Shown here piece by piece: positions 18,161 through 27,084 of a DNA stretch of 64,000 nucleotides. A program made the translations under genes and the position numbers. The notes beneath the pieces were generated by a model. The model was not told the DNA's origin and did no database searches. It saw nothing but the letters and a program-made list of their open reading frames with translations. The first letter of the stretch is position 1. Every line of letters starts with the position of its first letter. Source of the DNA: Phytopseudomonas straminea (GTDB taxonomy: Bacteria; Pseudomonadota; Gammaproteobacteria; Pseudomonadales; Pseudomonadaceae); assembly GCF_900112645.1 (NCBI RefSeq), contig NZ_FOMO01000013.1, forward strand, positions 38,492 to 102,491, read 5' to 3'.

Positions 18161-18837
18161 AACCGCTGCGCGCGCTGTGCGCCGGTGAGCTGCCGCGCCT
18201 GGTGATGTTCGATCTGGACGGCACCCTGGTCGACTCGGTACCGGACCTGGCCACGGCCGTCGACCGCATGCTGGTCGAACTGGGCCGCGAGCCTGCCGGT
18301 GTCGAGCGCGTGCGCCAGTGGGTCGGCAATGGCGCCCGTGTGCTGGTGCGCCGCGCCCTGGCCGGTGGCCTGGATCATTCTGCGGTGGGTGAGGCTGAAA
18401 GCGACGAGGCGCTGGCGCGCTTTCTCGATATCTATGCCGACTGCCACGAGCTGATCACCCTGTATCCGGGTGTGCACGAACTGCTCGAAGCCCTGAGTAC
18501 CGCCGCCGTCGAACTGGCGGTGGTCACCAACAAGCCGGAGCGTTTCGTCGCGCCGCTGCTGGAGCAGGTCGGCCTCGGTGGTTATTTCCGCTGGATCATC
18601 GGCGGCGATACCCTGCCGCAGCAGAAGCCCGATCCGGCTGCCTTGCTGCAGGTGATGCGCCTGGCCGGGGTGACGGCCGCGCAATCGCTGTTCGTCGGCG
18701 ATTCGCGCAGCGACGTACTCGCCGCTCGCGCCGCCGGTGTGCCCTGCGTGGCGGTCAGCTACGGCTATAACCACGGTCGACCGATCGCCGAAGAAGAGCC
18801 GCAGTTGGTGGTCGATAGCATGGCCGAGCTGCTGTAG
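18157..18837 (+). CDS. gph: Phosphoglycolate phosphatase (HAD superfamily)
   Basis: The 226-residue HAD hydrolase has the nucleophile motif FDLDGTLVDSV near residue 20, motif II VVTNKP, and motif III/IV KPDP with VGDSRSDVLAARAAG. Gph removes 2-phosphoglycolate formed by oxidative DNA damage repair. It is translationally coupled to rpe and is the last gene before the trp leader. Confidence 0.93.
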   Translation: MKPLRALCAGELPRLVMFDLDGTLVDSVPDLATAVDRMLVELGREPAGVERVRQWVGNGARVLVRRALAGGLDHSAVGEAESDEALARFLDIYADCHELITLYPGVHELLEALSTAAVELAVVTNKPERFVAPLLEQVGLGGYFRWIIGGDTLPQQKPDPAALLQVMRLAGVTAAQSLFVGDSRSDVLAARAAGVPCVAVSYGYNHGRPIAEEEPQLVVDSMAELL

Positions 18838-18858
18838 CGGCAATCGGTTGCTTGCGTC

Positions 18859-18884
18859 GAGCGGCTGCGCTACCTTGGCCGCTC
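18859..18884 (+). terminator. Weak terminator-like hairpin after gph
   Basis: GAGCGGC and GCCGCTC arms flank a 12-nt loop, with GTTGTTT following. It lies 22 bp after the gph stop and 53 bp before the Trp leader peptide, so it may separate gph from trpE transcription. The stem is short and the T-tract interrupted. Confidence 0.45.
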
Positions 18885-18936
18885 GTTGTTTCCCCCTCTT
18901 CGAGATGCTCCCGTGGCGGTCACCTGCAAACTCTGG

Positions 18937-18981
18937 ATGAAAGTCATCAAGGCCCTGGCCCGTTGGCGCTGGCGCGCCTGA
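18937..18981 (+). CDS. trpL: trp leader peptide of trpE (two tandem-type Trp codons)
   Basis: The short frame encodes MKVIKALARWRWRA and stops 64 bp before trpE. Two Trp codons within four codons, placed upstream of an anthranilate synthase gene, are the hallmark of transcription attenuation by ribosome stalling. GC-rich segments after the Trp codons (GGCGCGCC and GCGCGCGGCC) could form the alternative RNA pairings. Attenuation of both trpE and trpGDC is described in P. putida, and a near-identical leader precedes trpG here. Confidence 0.82.
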   Translation: MKVIKALARWRWRA

Positions 18982-19045
18982 CATTCCCTGCCGCTGCGCG
19001 CGGCCCGTTTGCACCCGACCGATTTCTCATGCCACGAGGCTGATC

Positions 19046-20524
19046 ATGATCCACGAAGAATTCCTGCGTTTAGCCGCCGAAGGCTACAACCGCATTCCGC
19101 TCGCCTGCGAAACCATCGCCGACTTCGACACCCCGCTGTCGATCTACCTGAAGCTCGCCGACGCGCCCAACTCCTACCTGCTCGAATCGGTGCAGGGCGG
19201 TGAGAAATGGGGCCGGTACTCGATCATTGGCCTGCCGGCGCGCACCGTGCTGCGCGTGCACGGTCACGAGGTGGTGATCACCACCGACGGCGTCGAAGTC
19301 GAGCGTCACCAATGTGCCGACCCGCTGGCCTTCGTCGAGGATTTCAAGGCCCGTTACCGGGTGCCGAGCATCGCCGGCTTGCCGCGCTTCAATGGCGGCC
19401 TGGTCGGTTACTTCGCCTATGACAGCGTGCGTTACGTCGAGCCCAAGCTGGCCGCCGGGGTGAACCCCGACGCGCTGGGCACCCCGGACATCCTGCTCAA
19501 CGTCTCCGATGCCGTGGTGGTGTTCGATAACCTGGCCGGCAAGATGCACGCCATCGTCCTGGCCGACCCCGCCGAAGCCGATGCGTTCGCCCGTGGCCAG
19601 CAGCAGTTGCAGGACATCCTGCACAAGCTGCGTCAGCCGTTCACGCCGCGCCTGGGCGTGGATCTGAACAAGCCGGCGGGTGCGGAGCCGGCGTTCCGTT
19701 CCAGCTTCAGCCGCGAGGATTACGAGCGCTCGGTGGATGCCATCAAGGATTACATCCTGGCCGGCGACTGCATGCAGGTGGTGATTTCCCAGCGCATGTC
19801 GATCCCTTTCAAGGCCGCGCCGATTGACCTGTACCGCGCGCTGCGCTGCATCAACCCGACGCCGTACATGTACTTCTTCAACTTCGGCGATTTCCACGTG
19901 GTCGGCTCGTCGCCGGAAGTGCTAGTGCGTGTCGAGGACAACCTGGTCACCGTGCGGCCCATAGCCGGCACCCGCCCCCGTGGCGCCACCGAGGAGCAGG
20001 ACCTGGCGCTGGAACAGGATCTGCTGGCCGATGCCAAGGAAGTCGCCGAGCACCTGATGCTCATCGATCTGGGCCGCAACGACACCGGCCGCGTCTCGGA
20101 AATCGGCTCGGTGAAGCTGACCGAGAAGATGGTCATCGAGCGTTATTCCAACGTCATGCACATCGTCTCCAACGTCACTGGTGAGCTGAAGCAAGGGCTG
20201 ACCTCGATGGACGCCCTGCGCGCCATCCTGCCGGCCGGCACCCTGTCCGGCGCGCCGAAGATTCGCGCCATGGAAATCATCGACGAGCTGGAACCGGTCA
20301 AGCGCGGCGTTTACGGTGGCGCGGTCGGTTACTACGCTTGGAACGGCAACATGGACACCGCCATCGCCATCCGCACCGCAGTGATCAAGGACGGCGAGTT
20401 GCACGTCCAGGCCGGTGCCGGCATCGTTGCCGACTCGGTGCCTGCACTGGAATGGGAAGAAACCCTCAACAAGCGCCGCGCGATGTTCAAGGCCGTGGCC
20501 TTGGCGGAGCAGGGCTCGCTCTGA
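19046..20524 (+). CDS. trpE: Anthranilate synthase component I
   Basis: The 492-residue enzyme makes anthranilate from chorismate with TrpG. It has the N-terminal feedback-site region (LLESVQGGEKWGRYSIIG) and C-terminal chorismate-binding motifs: PTPYMYFFNFGDFHVVGSSPE, RPIAGTRPRGATEEQD, LIDLGRNDTGRV and LPAGTLSGAPKIRAMEIIDELE. It is separated from its partner trpG by about 13.7 kb of accessory DNA. It is followed by a strong bidirectional terminator. Confidence 0.97.
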   Translation: MIHEEFLRLAAEGYNRIPLACETIADFDTPLSIYLKLADAPNSYLLESVQGGEKWGRYSIIGLPARTVLRVHGHEVVITTDGVEVERHQCADPLAFVEDFKARYRVPSIAGLPRFNGGLVGYFAYDSVRYVEPKLAAGVNPDALGTPDILLNVSDAVVVFDNLAGKMHAIVLADPAEADAFARGQQQLQDILHKLRQPFTPRLGVDLNKPAGAEPAFRSSFSREDYERSVDAIKDYILAGDCMQVVISQRMSIPFKAAPIDLYRALRCINPTPYMYFFNFGDFHVVGSSPEVLVRVEDNLVTVRPIAGTRPRGATEEQDLALEQDLLADAKEVAEHLMLIDLGRNDTGRVSEIGSVKLTEKMVIERYSNVMHIVSNVTGELKQGLTSMDALRAILPAGTLSGAPKIRAMEIIDELEPVKRGVYGGAVGYYAWNGNMDTAIAIRTAVIKDGELHVQAGAGIVADSVPALEWEETLNKRRAMFKAVALAEQGSL

Positions 20525-20533
20525 TCCGAGCGA

Positions 20534-20571
20534 AAAACAAGAAGGGCAGCCTAGGCTGCCCTTCTTGTTTT
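20534..20571. terminator. Bidirectional rho-independent terminator after trpE
   Basis: A perfect palindrome of 38 bp centred on CTAG (inner arms AAGAAGGGCAGCC / GGCTGCCCTTCTT) has A-rich and T-rich flanks, which makes it usable from both strands. It lies 10 bp after the trpE stop. Confidence 0.9.
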
Positions 20572-20574
20572 CGA

Positions 20575-20820
20575 CTTCCTCAGTATCGCTGCGCTCAGCG
20601 CCAGGCTACTTCGGACGCAGTTCGTAGGGCGGACTCAGGAGCGAAGCGAACAGTCCGCCAAACCATGCCGATCCTGGCAAAAGGGCAACGGCGTACTGCT
20701 TCGCGAGTACGCCCTACCGCGCTACATCCTGTGGAAGCGCGCCATGCGCGCGAAATCACGGGCATGGCCCGTTCCCACGGGTGTAGCCTGGGTGGAGCGT
20801 AGCGATACCCGGGGCCGATC
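20575..20820. repeat. Mosaic of interspersed repeats between trpE and the pxp operon
   Basis: Several intergenic repeat fragments lie side by side: a TATCGCTGCGCTCA element, a GTAGGGCGGACTC...GAACAGTCCGCC element with CGTACTGC...CGCCCTAC downstream, and a degenerate REP hairpin (GTGGAAGCGCGCCATGCGCGCGA with GGGCATGGCCCGTTCCCAC). GTAGCCTGGGTGGAGCGTAGCGAT follows near 20780. No gene is visible. It marks the left boundary of the accessory interval. Confidence 0.65.
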
Positions 20821-22551
20821 TCAGCCTTCGAGTTTGGCCAGCGCCGCGCCGGCGTCCAGATAGGCGCCGGCCTGTTCACGGATACGCAGGGTGCCATCCG
20901 CCGGGGCGGTGACCTGGGTTTCCATCTTCATGGCTTCCATCACCGCAATCACCTCACCGGCTTTGACCTGGGCGCCGTCCTCGACCAGCCAGGCGTGCAG
21001 GTTGCCGGAGATCGGCGCGCTGACCAGGCCTTCTCCGGCAGCCGGCGCAGCGGCTTGAGGCGTTGGCTGAGTGTTACCGTCCAATGGCGCCAGACCTTGC
21101 AGCAGGGCGCTCGGCAGGCCCAGTTCGTGGCGCTTGCCGTCGATCTCGATGAAGGTACGTAGCACCGCCTCGCCGGCCACCGGCAAGGTACGCGGTGCCA
21201 GGGTGATCTGCTCGGCGAAGTCGGTTTCGATCCAGCGCGTGTGTACGGCGAAGTGCCCGCCGGTGAAATCGTCGTGATCCATCACCGCGCGGTGGAAGGG
21301 CAGCACCGAGGCGATGCCGTCGATCTGGAACTCGGCCAGGGCGCGGCGCGCGCGGGCGATGGCCTGCTCGCGGGTGGCGCCGGTGACGATCAGCTTGGCC
21401 ATCATCGAGTCGAATGTGCCAGGCACGCTGGAGCCGCTTTCCACGCCACTGTCCAGGCGCACGCCCGGGCCGCTCGGGGAGCGGAATTCGCTGATCTTGC
21501 CCGGGGTGGGCAGAAAGCCCTTGCCGGCATCCTCGGCGTTGATGCGGAATTCGAAGCTGTGGCCGCGCGGAGTCGGCGTTTCAGTGAACGACAGTGGCAG
21601 GCCGTCGGCGACGCGCAGCTGTTCGATCACCAGGTCGACGCCCGCGGTTTCCTCGGTTACCGGATGCTCGACCTGCAGGCGGGTGTTCACTTCCAGGAAC
21701 GACAGGGTGCCGTCGGCGCTGAGCAGGTATTCCACGGTGCCGGCGCCAACGTAGCCGGCCTTGGCGCAGATATCGTGGGCGGACTGATGAATGCGCTGGC
21801 GCTGCTCATCGGTGATGAAAGGTGCTGGCGCTTCCTCCACCAGCTTCTGGTTGCGGCGTTGCAGCGAGCAGTCGCGGGTGCCGACCACCACCACGTTGCC
21901 TTGGCTATCGGCGATCACCTGGGCTTCGATATGGCGCGGGCGGTCGAGGAACTGCTCGACGAAGCACTCGCCGCGGCCGAAGGCGGCCTCGGCTTCACGC
22001 ACCGCCGAGGCATACAGCTCGGCCACTTCGTCCATGCGCCAGGCGACCTTCATGCCGCGCCCACCGCCGCCGAACGCGGCCTTGATGGCGATCGGTAGGC
22101 CGTGCTGCTCGGCGAAGGCCAGCACTTCGGCGGCGCTCTGCACCGGGCCGGGGGTGCCGGCAACCAGGGGCGCGCCGACCTGCTGGGCGAGTTTGCGTGC
22201 CTCGACTTTGTCGCCGAGCACGTCGATGGTTTCCGGGTTCGGGCCGATCCAGATCAGCCCGGCGTCTTGCACGGCACGAGCGAAGTCGGCGCGCTCGGAG
22301 AGAAAACCGTAGCCGGGGTGCACGGCATCGGCGCCTGCGCGCTTGGCGATGGCCAGCAGCTTGCCGATGTTCAGGTAGGTGTCGGCCGGGCGCTCGCCGT
22401 CCAGCCCATAGGCTTCGTCGGCGTGGCGCACGTGCAGGGCATCGATATCGGCATTGGCGTACACGGCCACGGAGGCCACGCCGTGGTCGCGGCAGGCGCG
22501 GGCGATGCGCACGGCGATTTCACCGCGGTTGGCGATCAGGACTTTTTTCAT
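20821..22551 (-). CDS. Biotin carboxylase-BCCP fusion (acetyl/propionyl-CoA carboxylase alpha-like)
   Basis: The 576-residue protein combines a complete biotin carboxylase (residues 1 to about 450: KKVLIANRGEIAVRIARAC, GGGGRGMK ATP-grasp loop, EVNTRLQVEHPVTEE) with a C-terminal biotinyl domain carrying VMEAMKMETQV, whose Lys is the biotin site. No carboxyltransferase gene is nearby. It overlaps the fused PxpB-PxpC gene by four bases, so it belongs to the pxp/kip operon. Urea carboxylase combines the same modules (BC, KipI/KipA, BCCP) in one chain. The substrate is unknown. Confidence 0.88.
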   Translation of the reverse strand: MKKVLIANRGEIAVRIARACRDHGVASVAVYANADIDALHVRHADEAYGLDGERPADTYLNIGKLLAIAKRAGADAVHPGYGFLSERADFARAVQDAGLIWIGPNPETIDVLGDKVEARKLAQQVGAPLVAGTPGPVQSAAEVLAFAEQHGLPIAIKAAFGGGGRGMKVAWRMDEVAELYASAVREAEAAFGRGECFVEQFLDRPRHIEAQVIADSQGNVVVVGTRDCSLQRRNQKLVEEAPAPFITDEQRQRIHQSAHDICAKAGYVGAGTVEYLLSADGTLSFLEVNTRLQVEHPVTEETAGVDLVIEQLRVADGLPLSFTETPTPRGHSFEFRINAEDAGKGFLPTPGKISEFRSPSGPGVRLDSGVESGSSVPGTFDSMMAKLIVTGATREQAIARARRALAEFQIDGIASVLPFHRAVMDHDDFTGGHFAVHTRWIETDFAEQITLAPRTLPVAGEAVLRTFIEIDGKRHELGLPSALLQGLAPLDGNTQPTPQAAAPAAGEGLVSAPISGNLHAWLVEDGAQVKAGEVIAVMEAMKMETQVTAPADGTLRIREQAGAYLDAGAALAKLEG

Positions 22552-24161
22552 GGTTGGTTCTTCGCATCGGCAGTAGGAAAGGAGGCGTCGGGCTCGAGCT
22601 CGACGAACGCCTCGATCGGGTTGAAGCGGATCTGCGCGTTGATGGGGATTTGCCCGGCAAGATCCAGGTGGTGGCTGGCCACGGCGGCGATCACCGGATA
22701 GCCGCCGGTCAGCGGGTGGTCGGCGAGGAACAGCACCGGCTGGCCGCTGGCGGGCACCTGGATGGCACCCAGTGAGGTGCCTTCGCTGGGCAACTCGGCA
22801 GGGTTGCAACGCTCCAGCGGCACCTCGCCCTCGAGGCGAATGCCGACCCGGTTGGATTGCGGCGTGACGCGCCATAGCTGGCTGCTCAGGCGTTCGATGG
22901 CCGCCGGGGTGAACCAGTCGCTGCGCGGGCCCATGACCACATCCAGGGTGATGATGTCCTTGGCGGTGGGCAGCTCGAAAGCCGGGCCTTCGCTCGTCGA
23001 TACGCTGCTACCGGCGCTGATTGTCTCGAAACCCAGCCGGTCGCCGGCCTTGAGCGGCGGCGGGCCGACCTGGGCCAGGCTGTCGTAGGACAAACTGCCC
23101 AGCACCGGCGCCACCTGAAAGCCGCCGCGAATCGCCAGGTAACTGCGCAGCCCGGCCTGGGGCGCGCCGAGGCTGACGCGGTCGCCGTCATCCAGTTCGA
23201 TGGGCTGGTAATTGCCGGGCTGCCACTGCAGGCCGCTGGCGGTGGTCACGGTGACGGGCGTCTGCGCACCGCTGACGGCGATGAGCGTGCGGCCGTGGCA
23301 GACGAAGCTCAGGCCGCCGAGCACCACTTCCAGGCAGGAACAGGCCGAGTCGTTGCCCACTGCGCGGTTGGCGGCGCGCAGGGCACCACGATCCAGCGCG
23401 CCGGACATCGACACGCCCTGGTCGGTATGGCCGGCGCGACCGAGGTCCTGCAGCACCGTTTGCAGGCCGGGGCTGAGGATTTCCAGATAAGCGCCGGTTG
23501 GCGTTTCACCGGCAGTTGGCTGCTCGTGCGTTGGCAAACCACCAGCCGGCAGTGGGCCGGCATCCTGGAAGCGCACCTTGTAGCCGGGGCGCAGCAGGGC
23601 CGGCTCGTCGCGGCCCAAATCCCACATCTGTAGCGGCGTGACGCCGATGATCTGCCAGCCACCGGGGCTGGCCTTGGGGTAGATACCGCTGAAATTGCCG
23701 GCCAGGGCCACGGCGCCGGCTGGAATGCGCGTGCGCGGAGTCTGCCGGCGCGGCACCTGGAAGTCGGCGCCGCCGGCCAGGTAGCCGAAGCCGGGGGCGA
23801 AGCCGCAGAAGGCCACTTCGTAATCGGCGCTGGTGTGGCGGCACACCACTTCTTCACGGCTGATGCCGAGCAGCCCGGCGACCTCATCGAGGTCCTCGCC
23901 GTTGTAGTGCACGGGGATTTTCACGCGGCGGCTCTCGCGGGCGCTGCGCTGGCTCAGGTCGCGGCGGGCGAGATCGTCGATCAACGCCTGGCGGTCGACG
24001 GCGCTGGGCCGATACTGGATCAGCAGGGTACGGGCCGCCGGGACGATTTCCTCGACCCCGGCGATAGGCTCGGCCTGCAGCGCGTCGAACAGCGCCAGGG
24101 TTTCGTCGAGATCCTGCAGCTCGACGAGCAGCGTATCGAGGTTGGCTGGGAGAAAACGCAC
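22548..24161 (-). CDS. Fused 5-oxoprolinase subunits PxpB-PxpC (KipI-KipA)
   Basis: The 537-residue protein starts with GTG at 24161. Residues 1 to about 215 form the KipI/PxpB (AHS1) domain with FAPGFGYLAG and VPRRQTPRTRIPAGAVALAG. From about 225 on is the KipA/PxpC (AHS2, biotin-dependent carboxyltransferase-like) domain with GLQTVLQDLGRAGHTDQGVSMSGALDRGALRAANRAVGN. PxpBC acts with PxpA to hydrolyse 5-oxoproline with ATP. In many bacteria the two subunits are separate genes. The stop overlaps the biotin carboxylase start. Confidence 0.87.
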   Translation of the reverse strand: MRFLPANLDTLLVELQDLDETLALFDALQAEPIAGVEEIVPAARTLLIQYRPSAVDRQALIDDLARRDLSQRSARESRRVKIPVHYNGEDLDEVAGLLGISREEVVCRHTSADYEVAFCGFAPGFGYLAGGADFQVPRRQTPRTRIPAGAVALAGNFSGIYPKASPGGWQIIGVTPLQMWDLGRDEPALLRPGYKVRFQDAGPLPAGGLPTHEQPTAGETPTGAYLEILSPGLQTVLQDLGRAGHTDQGVSMSGALDRGALRAANRAVGNDSACSCLEVVLGGLSFVCHGRTLIAVSGAQTPVTVTTASGLQWQPGNYQPIELDDGDRVSLGAPQAGLRSYLAIRGGFQVAPVLGSLSYDSLAQVGPPPLKAGDRLGFETISAGSSVSTSEGPAFELPTAKDIITLDVVMGPRSDWFTPAAIERLSSQLWRVTPQSNRVGIRLEGEVPLERCNPAELPSEGTSLGAIQVPASGQPVLFLADHPLTGGYPVIAAVASHHLDLAGQIPINAQIRFNPIEAFVELEPDASFPTADAKNQP

Positions 24162-24170
24162 GGGCTTGTC

Positions 24171-24977
24171 CTATACGTGGTACGTGCTGTCAGGCACGTC
24201 GGTGATGAACATATGGCCTGGCGAATGGGTGATCGCGAACGGCACGCCGGAGGCCATGACTGCCGCCTGGGGCGTCACGCCGCAGGCCCAGAACACCGGT
24301 ACTTCGCCGGGCTCGATGCGCACCGCGTCGCCGAAATCCGGCGCCTGCAGATCGGCGATGCCCAGGCGTTGCGGCTCGCCGATATGCACCGGAGCGCCAT
24401 GTACCGAGGGATAGCGCCCGGAAATGCCGGCTGCCTCGGCGACGCGATCCGCCGGGATCGGCCGCATCGACACCACCATCTCGCCATGCAGGCGCCCAGC
24501 CGGGCGGCAGGCGCGGTTGGTGCGGTACATCGGTACGTTGCAGCCGTCGGCAATGTGCCGCACTTCGATGCCGGCTTCCTGCAGGCCGGTCTCGAAGGTG
24601 AAGCTGCAGCCGATCAGGAAGGTCACCATGTCGGTGTGTTCCGCCCAGGCGGCGGTGGCGTCGCTGACTTCCTCGGCTAGCTTGCCATCACGCCAGATGC
24701 GGTACAGCGGCAGGTCGGTGCGCAGGTCGGCGCCCTCGGCCAGTACCGTGTGCGGGCTGCCGGCGTCGCTCACGTCGAGCACCGGGCAGGCCTTGGGGTT
24801 GCGCTGGGCGTAGAGCAGAAAGTCATAGGCCCAGTCGCGGGGCAGGGCGATAAGGTTGGCCTGGGTCATGCCCGGCGCGATACCGGCCGTAGGCGCGACG
24901 CGGCCGTTGCGGTACTCGGCGCGGGCCTGGCGGGCGGCGGCAATGGCGGCCAGCTGGGCGCGTTGGATGGCGTTCAT
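24171..24977 (-). CDS. DUF1445 putative hydro-lyase (YcsI family)
   Basis: The 268-residue member of the DUF1445/YcsI family has the signature region HTDMVTFLIGCSFTFETGLQEAGI and a C-terminal CGVTPQAAVMASGVPFAITHSPGHMFITDVPD. In Bacillus subtilis the homologue ycsI lies in the ycsF-ycsG-ycsI-kipI-kipA-kipR operon, and the same neighbours are seen here. It overlaps pxpA by four bases. The reaction is not established. An open frame that continues upstream across pxpA is not real. Confidence 0.85.
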   Translation of the reverse strand: MNAIQRAQLAAIAAARQARAEYRNGRVAPTAGIAPGMTQANLIALPRDWAYDFLLYAQRNPKACPVLDVSDAGSPHTVLAEGADLRTDLPLYRIWRDGKLAEEVSDATAAWAEHTDMVTFLIGCSFTFETGLQEAGIEVRHIADGCNVPMYRTNRACRPAGRLHGEMVVSMRPIPADRVAEAAGISGRYPSVHGAPVHIGEPQRLGIADLQAPDFGDAVRIEPGEVPVFWACGVTPQAAVMASGVPFAITHSPGHMFITDVPDSTYHV

Positions 24978-25744
24978 CGGGCGGCTCCGGCGAAAGCTTG
25001 CAGGGATACGCCGGACTGCTCCAGCAACTGACGCACCTCGCGGGCCATCTGGATGGCGCCGGGGCTGTCGCCGTGCACGCAGATGGAGTCGGCTTCGATG
25101 CGGGTGACGCTGCCGTCGATGGCTTCGACCTCGCCGGTCTGTACCAGGCGCAGCATGCGCTGGGCCACCTGTTCGGCGTCGTGCAGCACGGCGCCCACTT
25201 CGCGGCGCGACACCAGGGTGCCTTGCGGCGTGTAGGCGCGGTCGGCGAAGGCTTCGGCGATGCAGGTCAGGCCTTCGCGGCGGGCCAGCTCGATGAGCGG
25301 CGAACCAGCCAGGGCGACCATCACCAGGCGTGCATCGACGGCGCGAATCGCCTCGATCACCGCCAGGGCCTGGCGCGTGTCGTGGGCGATGGTGTTGTAG
25401 AGCGCGCCGTGGGGCTTCACGTAGCGCACCGTGGTGCCGGCGGCAGTGGCCAGGGCCTGCAGGGCGCCGATCTGGTAGATCACGTCGGCGGTCAGCTCGT
25501 CGCTGGCGATATCCATATTGCGGCGGCCAAAGCCGACCAGGTCCGGGTAGGCGACATGGGCGCCGATGGTCACGCCCTTGGCCGCAGCGGCCTTGAGGGT
25601 ACGCAGGATGCCGGCCGGGTCGCCAGCGTGGAAACCGCAGGCGACGTTGGCGCTGGTGACGATGTCGAGCATCGCGGCATCGTCGCCCATGGACCATTGG
25701 CCGAAGCTCTCGCCCAGGTCGCTGTTGAGGTCGATGGAAGGCAT
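24974..25744 (-). CDS. pxpA: 5-oxoprolinase subunit A (LamB/YcsF family)
   Basis: The 256-residue LamB/YcsF protein has the N-terminal DLNSDLGESFGQW, SANVACGFHAGDP and VKPHGALYN motifs. PxpA with PxpB and PxpC converts 5-oxoproline (pyroglutamate) to glutamate in the cytoplasm. It is second in the minus-strand operon, 12 bp after the NRAMP gene, with CTCTCC (GGAGAG on the coding strand) as ribosome site. Confidence 0.92.
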   Translation of the reverse strand: MPSIDLNSDLGESFGQWSMGDDAAMLDIVTSANVACGFHAGDPAGILRTLKAAAAKGVTIGAHVAYPDLVGFGRRNMDIASDELTADVIYQIGALQALATAAGTTVRYVKPHGALYNTIAHDTRQALAVIEAIRAVDARLVMVALAGSPLIELARREGLTCIAEAFADRAYTPQGTLVSRREVGAVLHDAEQVAQRMLRLVQTGEVEAIDGSVTRIEADSICVHGDSPGAIQMAREVRQLLEQSGVSLQAFAGAAR

Positions 25745-25756
25745 GTCGTTCTCTCC

Positions 25757-26989
25757 TTACAGGTTCACGAAGGCCAGGATCGGGCCGACCGATTTGGCCG
25801 CCATGTACCAGGTCAGCAGGCAGGTCAGGGCGCCGAGGGCCAGCAGCCAGCGTGGGTAGTGGTAGCCCCCCATCAGGTCGCTGCGGCGCCAGCCCACGTA
25901 AACGAAAATGCTCAGGCCGATGGGAAGGATCAGGCCGTTGAAACCGCCGGCGAACAGCAGCAGCGCTGCCGGTGCGGTGCCCAGTGCGACATAGATGGCC
26001 AGGGACACGGCGATGAACGCCACGGTGGCGATGTTGCGGCCGCGCTCGCTGATGCCGGGCATGAAGGCGGTGATGAACGACATCGAGGTATAGGCGGCGC
26101 CGATCACGCTGGTGATGGCAGCGGCCCAGAGCACCAGGCCGAAGGTGCGCAGACCCAGCTCGCCTGCGGCGGCCTGGAACGCCTGGGCGGCCGGGTTGGC
26201 GCCTTTGCCGGAGATGTCGATGACCACACCGCTGGCCGCCACACCGAGAATGGCCAGGAACAGTACGTAGCGCATCAGACCGGTTACCGCGATGCCGCTC
26301 AGCGCCGCCTTGGTGACTTCCTTGATGTGCTCTTCGCCGACCAGGCCGCGATCCAGCAGGCGATGAGCGCCGGCGTAGGTGATGTAGCCGCCGACGGTGC
26401 CGCCGACGATGGTGGTGATGATCGCGAAGTTGATCTCGTCCGGCCACACGGTCTGGCGCAGCGCGTCGCCCAGAGGCGGGTTGGAGGCGATGGCGACGAA
26501 CAGGGTAAGCAGGATCATCAGCACGCCCAGCACCACGATCAGCCGGTCGACGGCGATGCCAGCGCGTTTGGACAGGAAGATACCGATGGCCACCAGGGCG
26601 CTGAGTGCGCCGCCCCATTTCGGATCCAGGCCCATCAGGGCGTTCAGGCCCAGGCCAGCGCCGGCGATGTTGCCGACGTTGAATACCAGCCCACCGAAGA
26701 TCACCAGCACCGCCAGCAGATAACCGCTGCCGGGAATTGCCGCGTTGGCGATGTCCGATGCGCGCATGCGGGTCAGGGTGACGATGCGCCAGACGTTCAG
26801 CTGCACCACGAAGTCAATGAGGATCGACGCCAGGATGCCGAAGGCGAAGGCCGCGCCCATGGTCGCCGTGAAGGTGGCGGTCTGGGTGATGAAGCCGGGG
26901 CCGATGGCCGAGGTGGCCATCAGGAAGATGGCTGCGATCAATGATGAGCGGCGTGAACGGGCGAAATCGGCGGTAGTCTGGGCCTGCAT
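25757..26989 (-). CDS. NRAMP-family transporter of the pxp operon
   Basis: The 410-residue protein has about 11 transmembrane segments and begins with the NRAMP-like TSAIGPGFITQTATFTATM (TM1). The ATG at 26989 is preceded by AGGAG, while an in-frame start 19 codons upstream lacks this. The B. subtilis kip operon also contains an NRAMP protein (YcsG). The classic TM1 metal-binding DPGN is replaced by PGFITQ, so the substrate may not be Mn2+ or Fe2+. It is the first gene of the operon. Confidence 0.85.
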   Translation of the reverse strand: MQAQTTADFARSRRSSLIAAIFLMATSAIGPGFITQTATFTATMGAAFAFGILASILIDFVVQLNVWRIVTLTRMRASDIANAAIPGSGYLLAVLVIFGGLVFNVGNIAGAGLGLNALMGLDPKWGGALSALVAIGIFLSKRAGIAVDRLIVVLGVLMILLTLFVAIASNPPLGDALRQTVWPDEINFAIITTIVGGTVGGYITYAGAHRLLDRGLVGEEHIKEVTKAALSGIAVTGLMRYVLFLAILGVAASGVVIDISGKGANPAAQAFQAAAGELGLRTFGLVLWAAAITSVIGAAYTSMSFITAFMPGISERGRNIATVAFIAVSLAIYVALGTAPAALLLFAGGFNGLILPIGLSIFVYVGWRRSDLMGGYHYPRWLLALGALTCLLTWYMAAKSVGPILAFVNL

Positions 26990-27084
26990 GGAACACTCCT
27001 GGGCGAAGTAACGGGTGCAGGGTGTAAGGCAATGGGCATGCCACATTGCGAGAAAGCAGCGTGATCTGTTGATTCTAGATAGAT

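Noticed and set aside
24171..26618. An 815-codon minus-strand open frame spanning DUF1445, pxpA and the NRAMP gene
   Set aside because: Only its C-terminal 268 codons match a real family. The rest is the antisense-like low-complexity shadow of pxpA and the transporter, and a good start exists at 24977.
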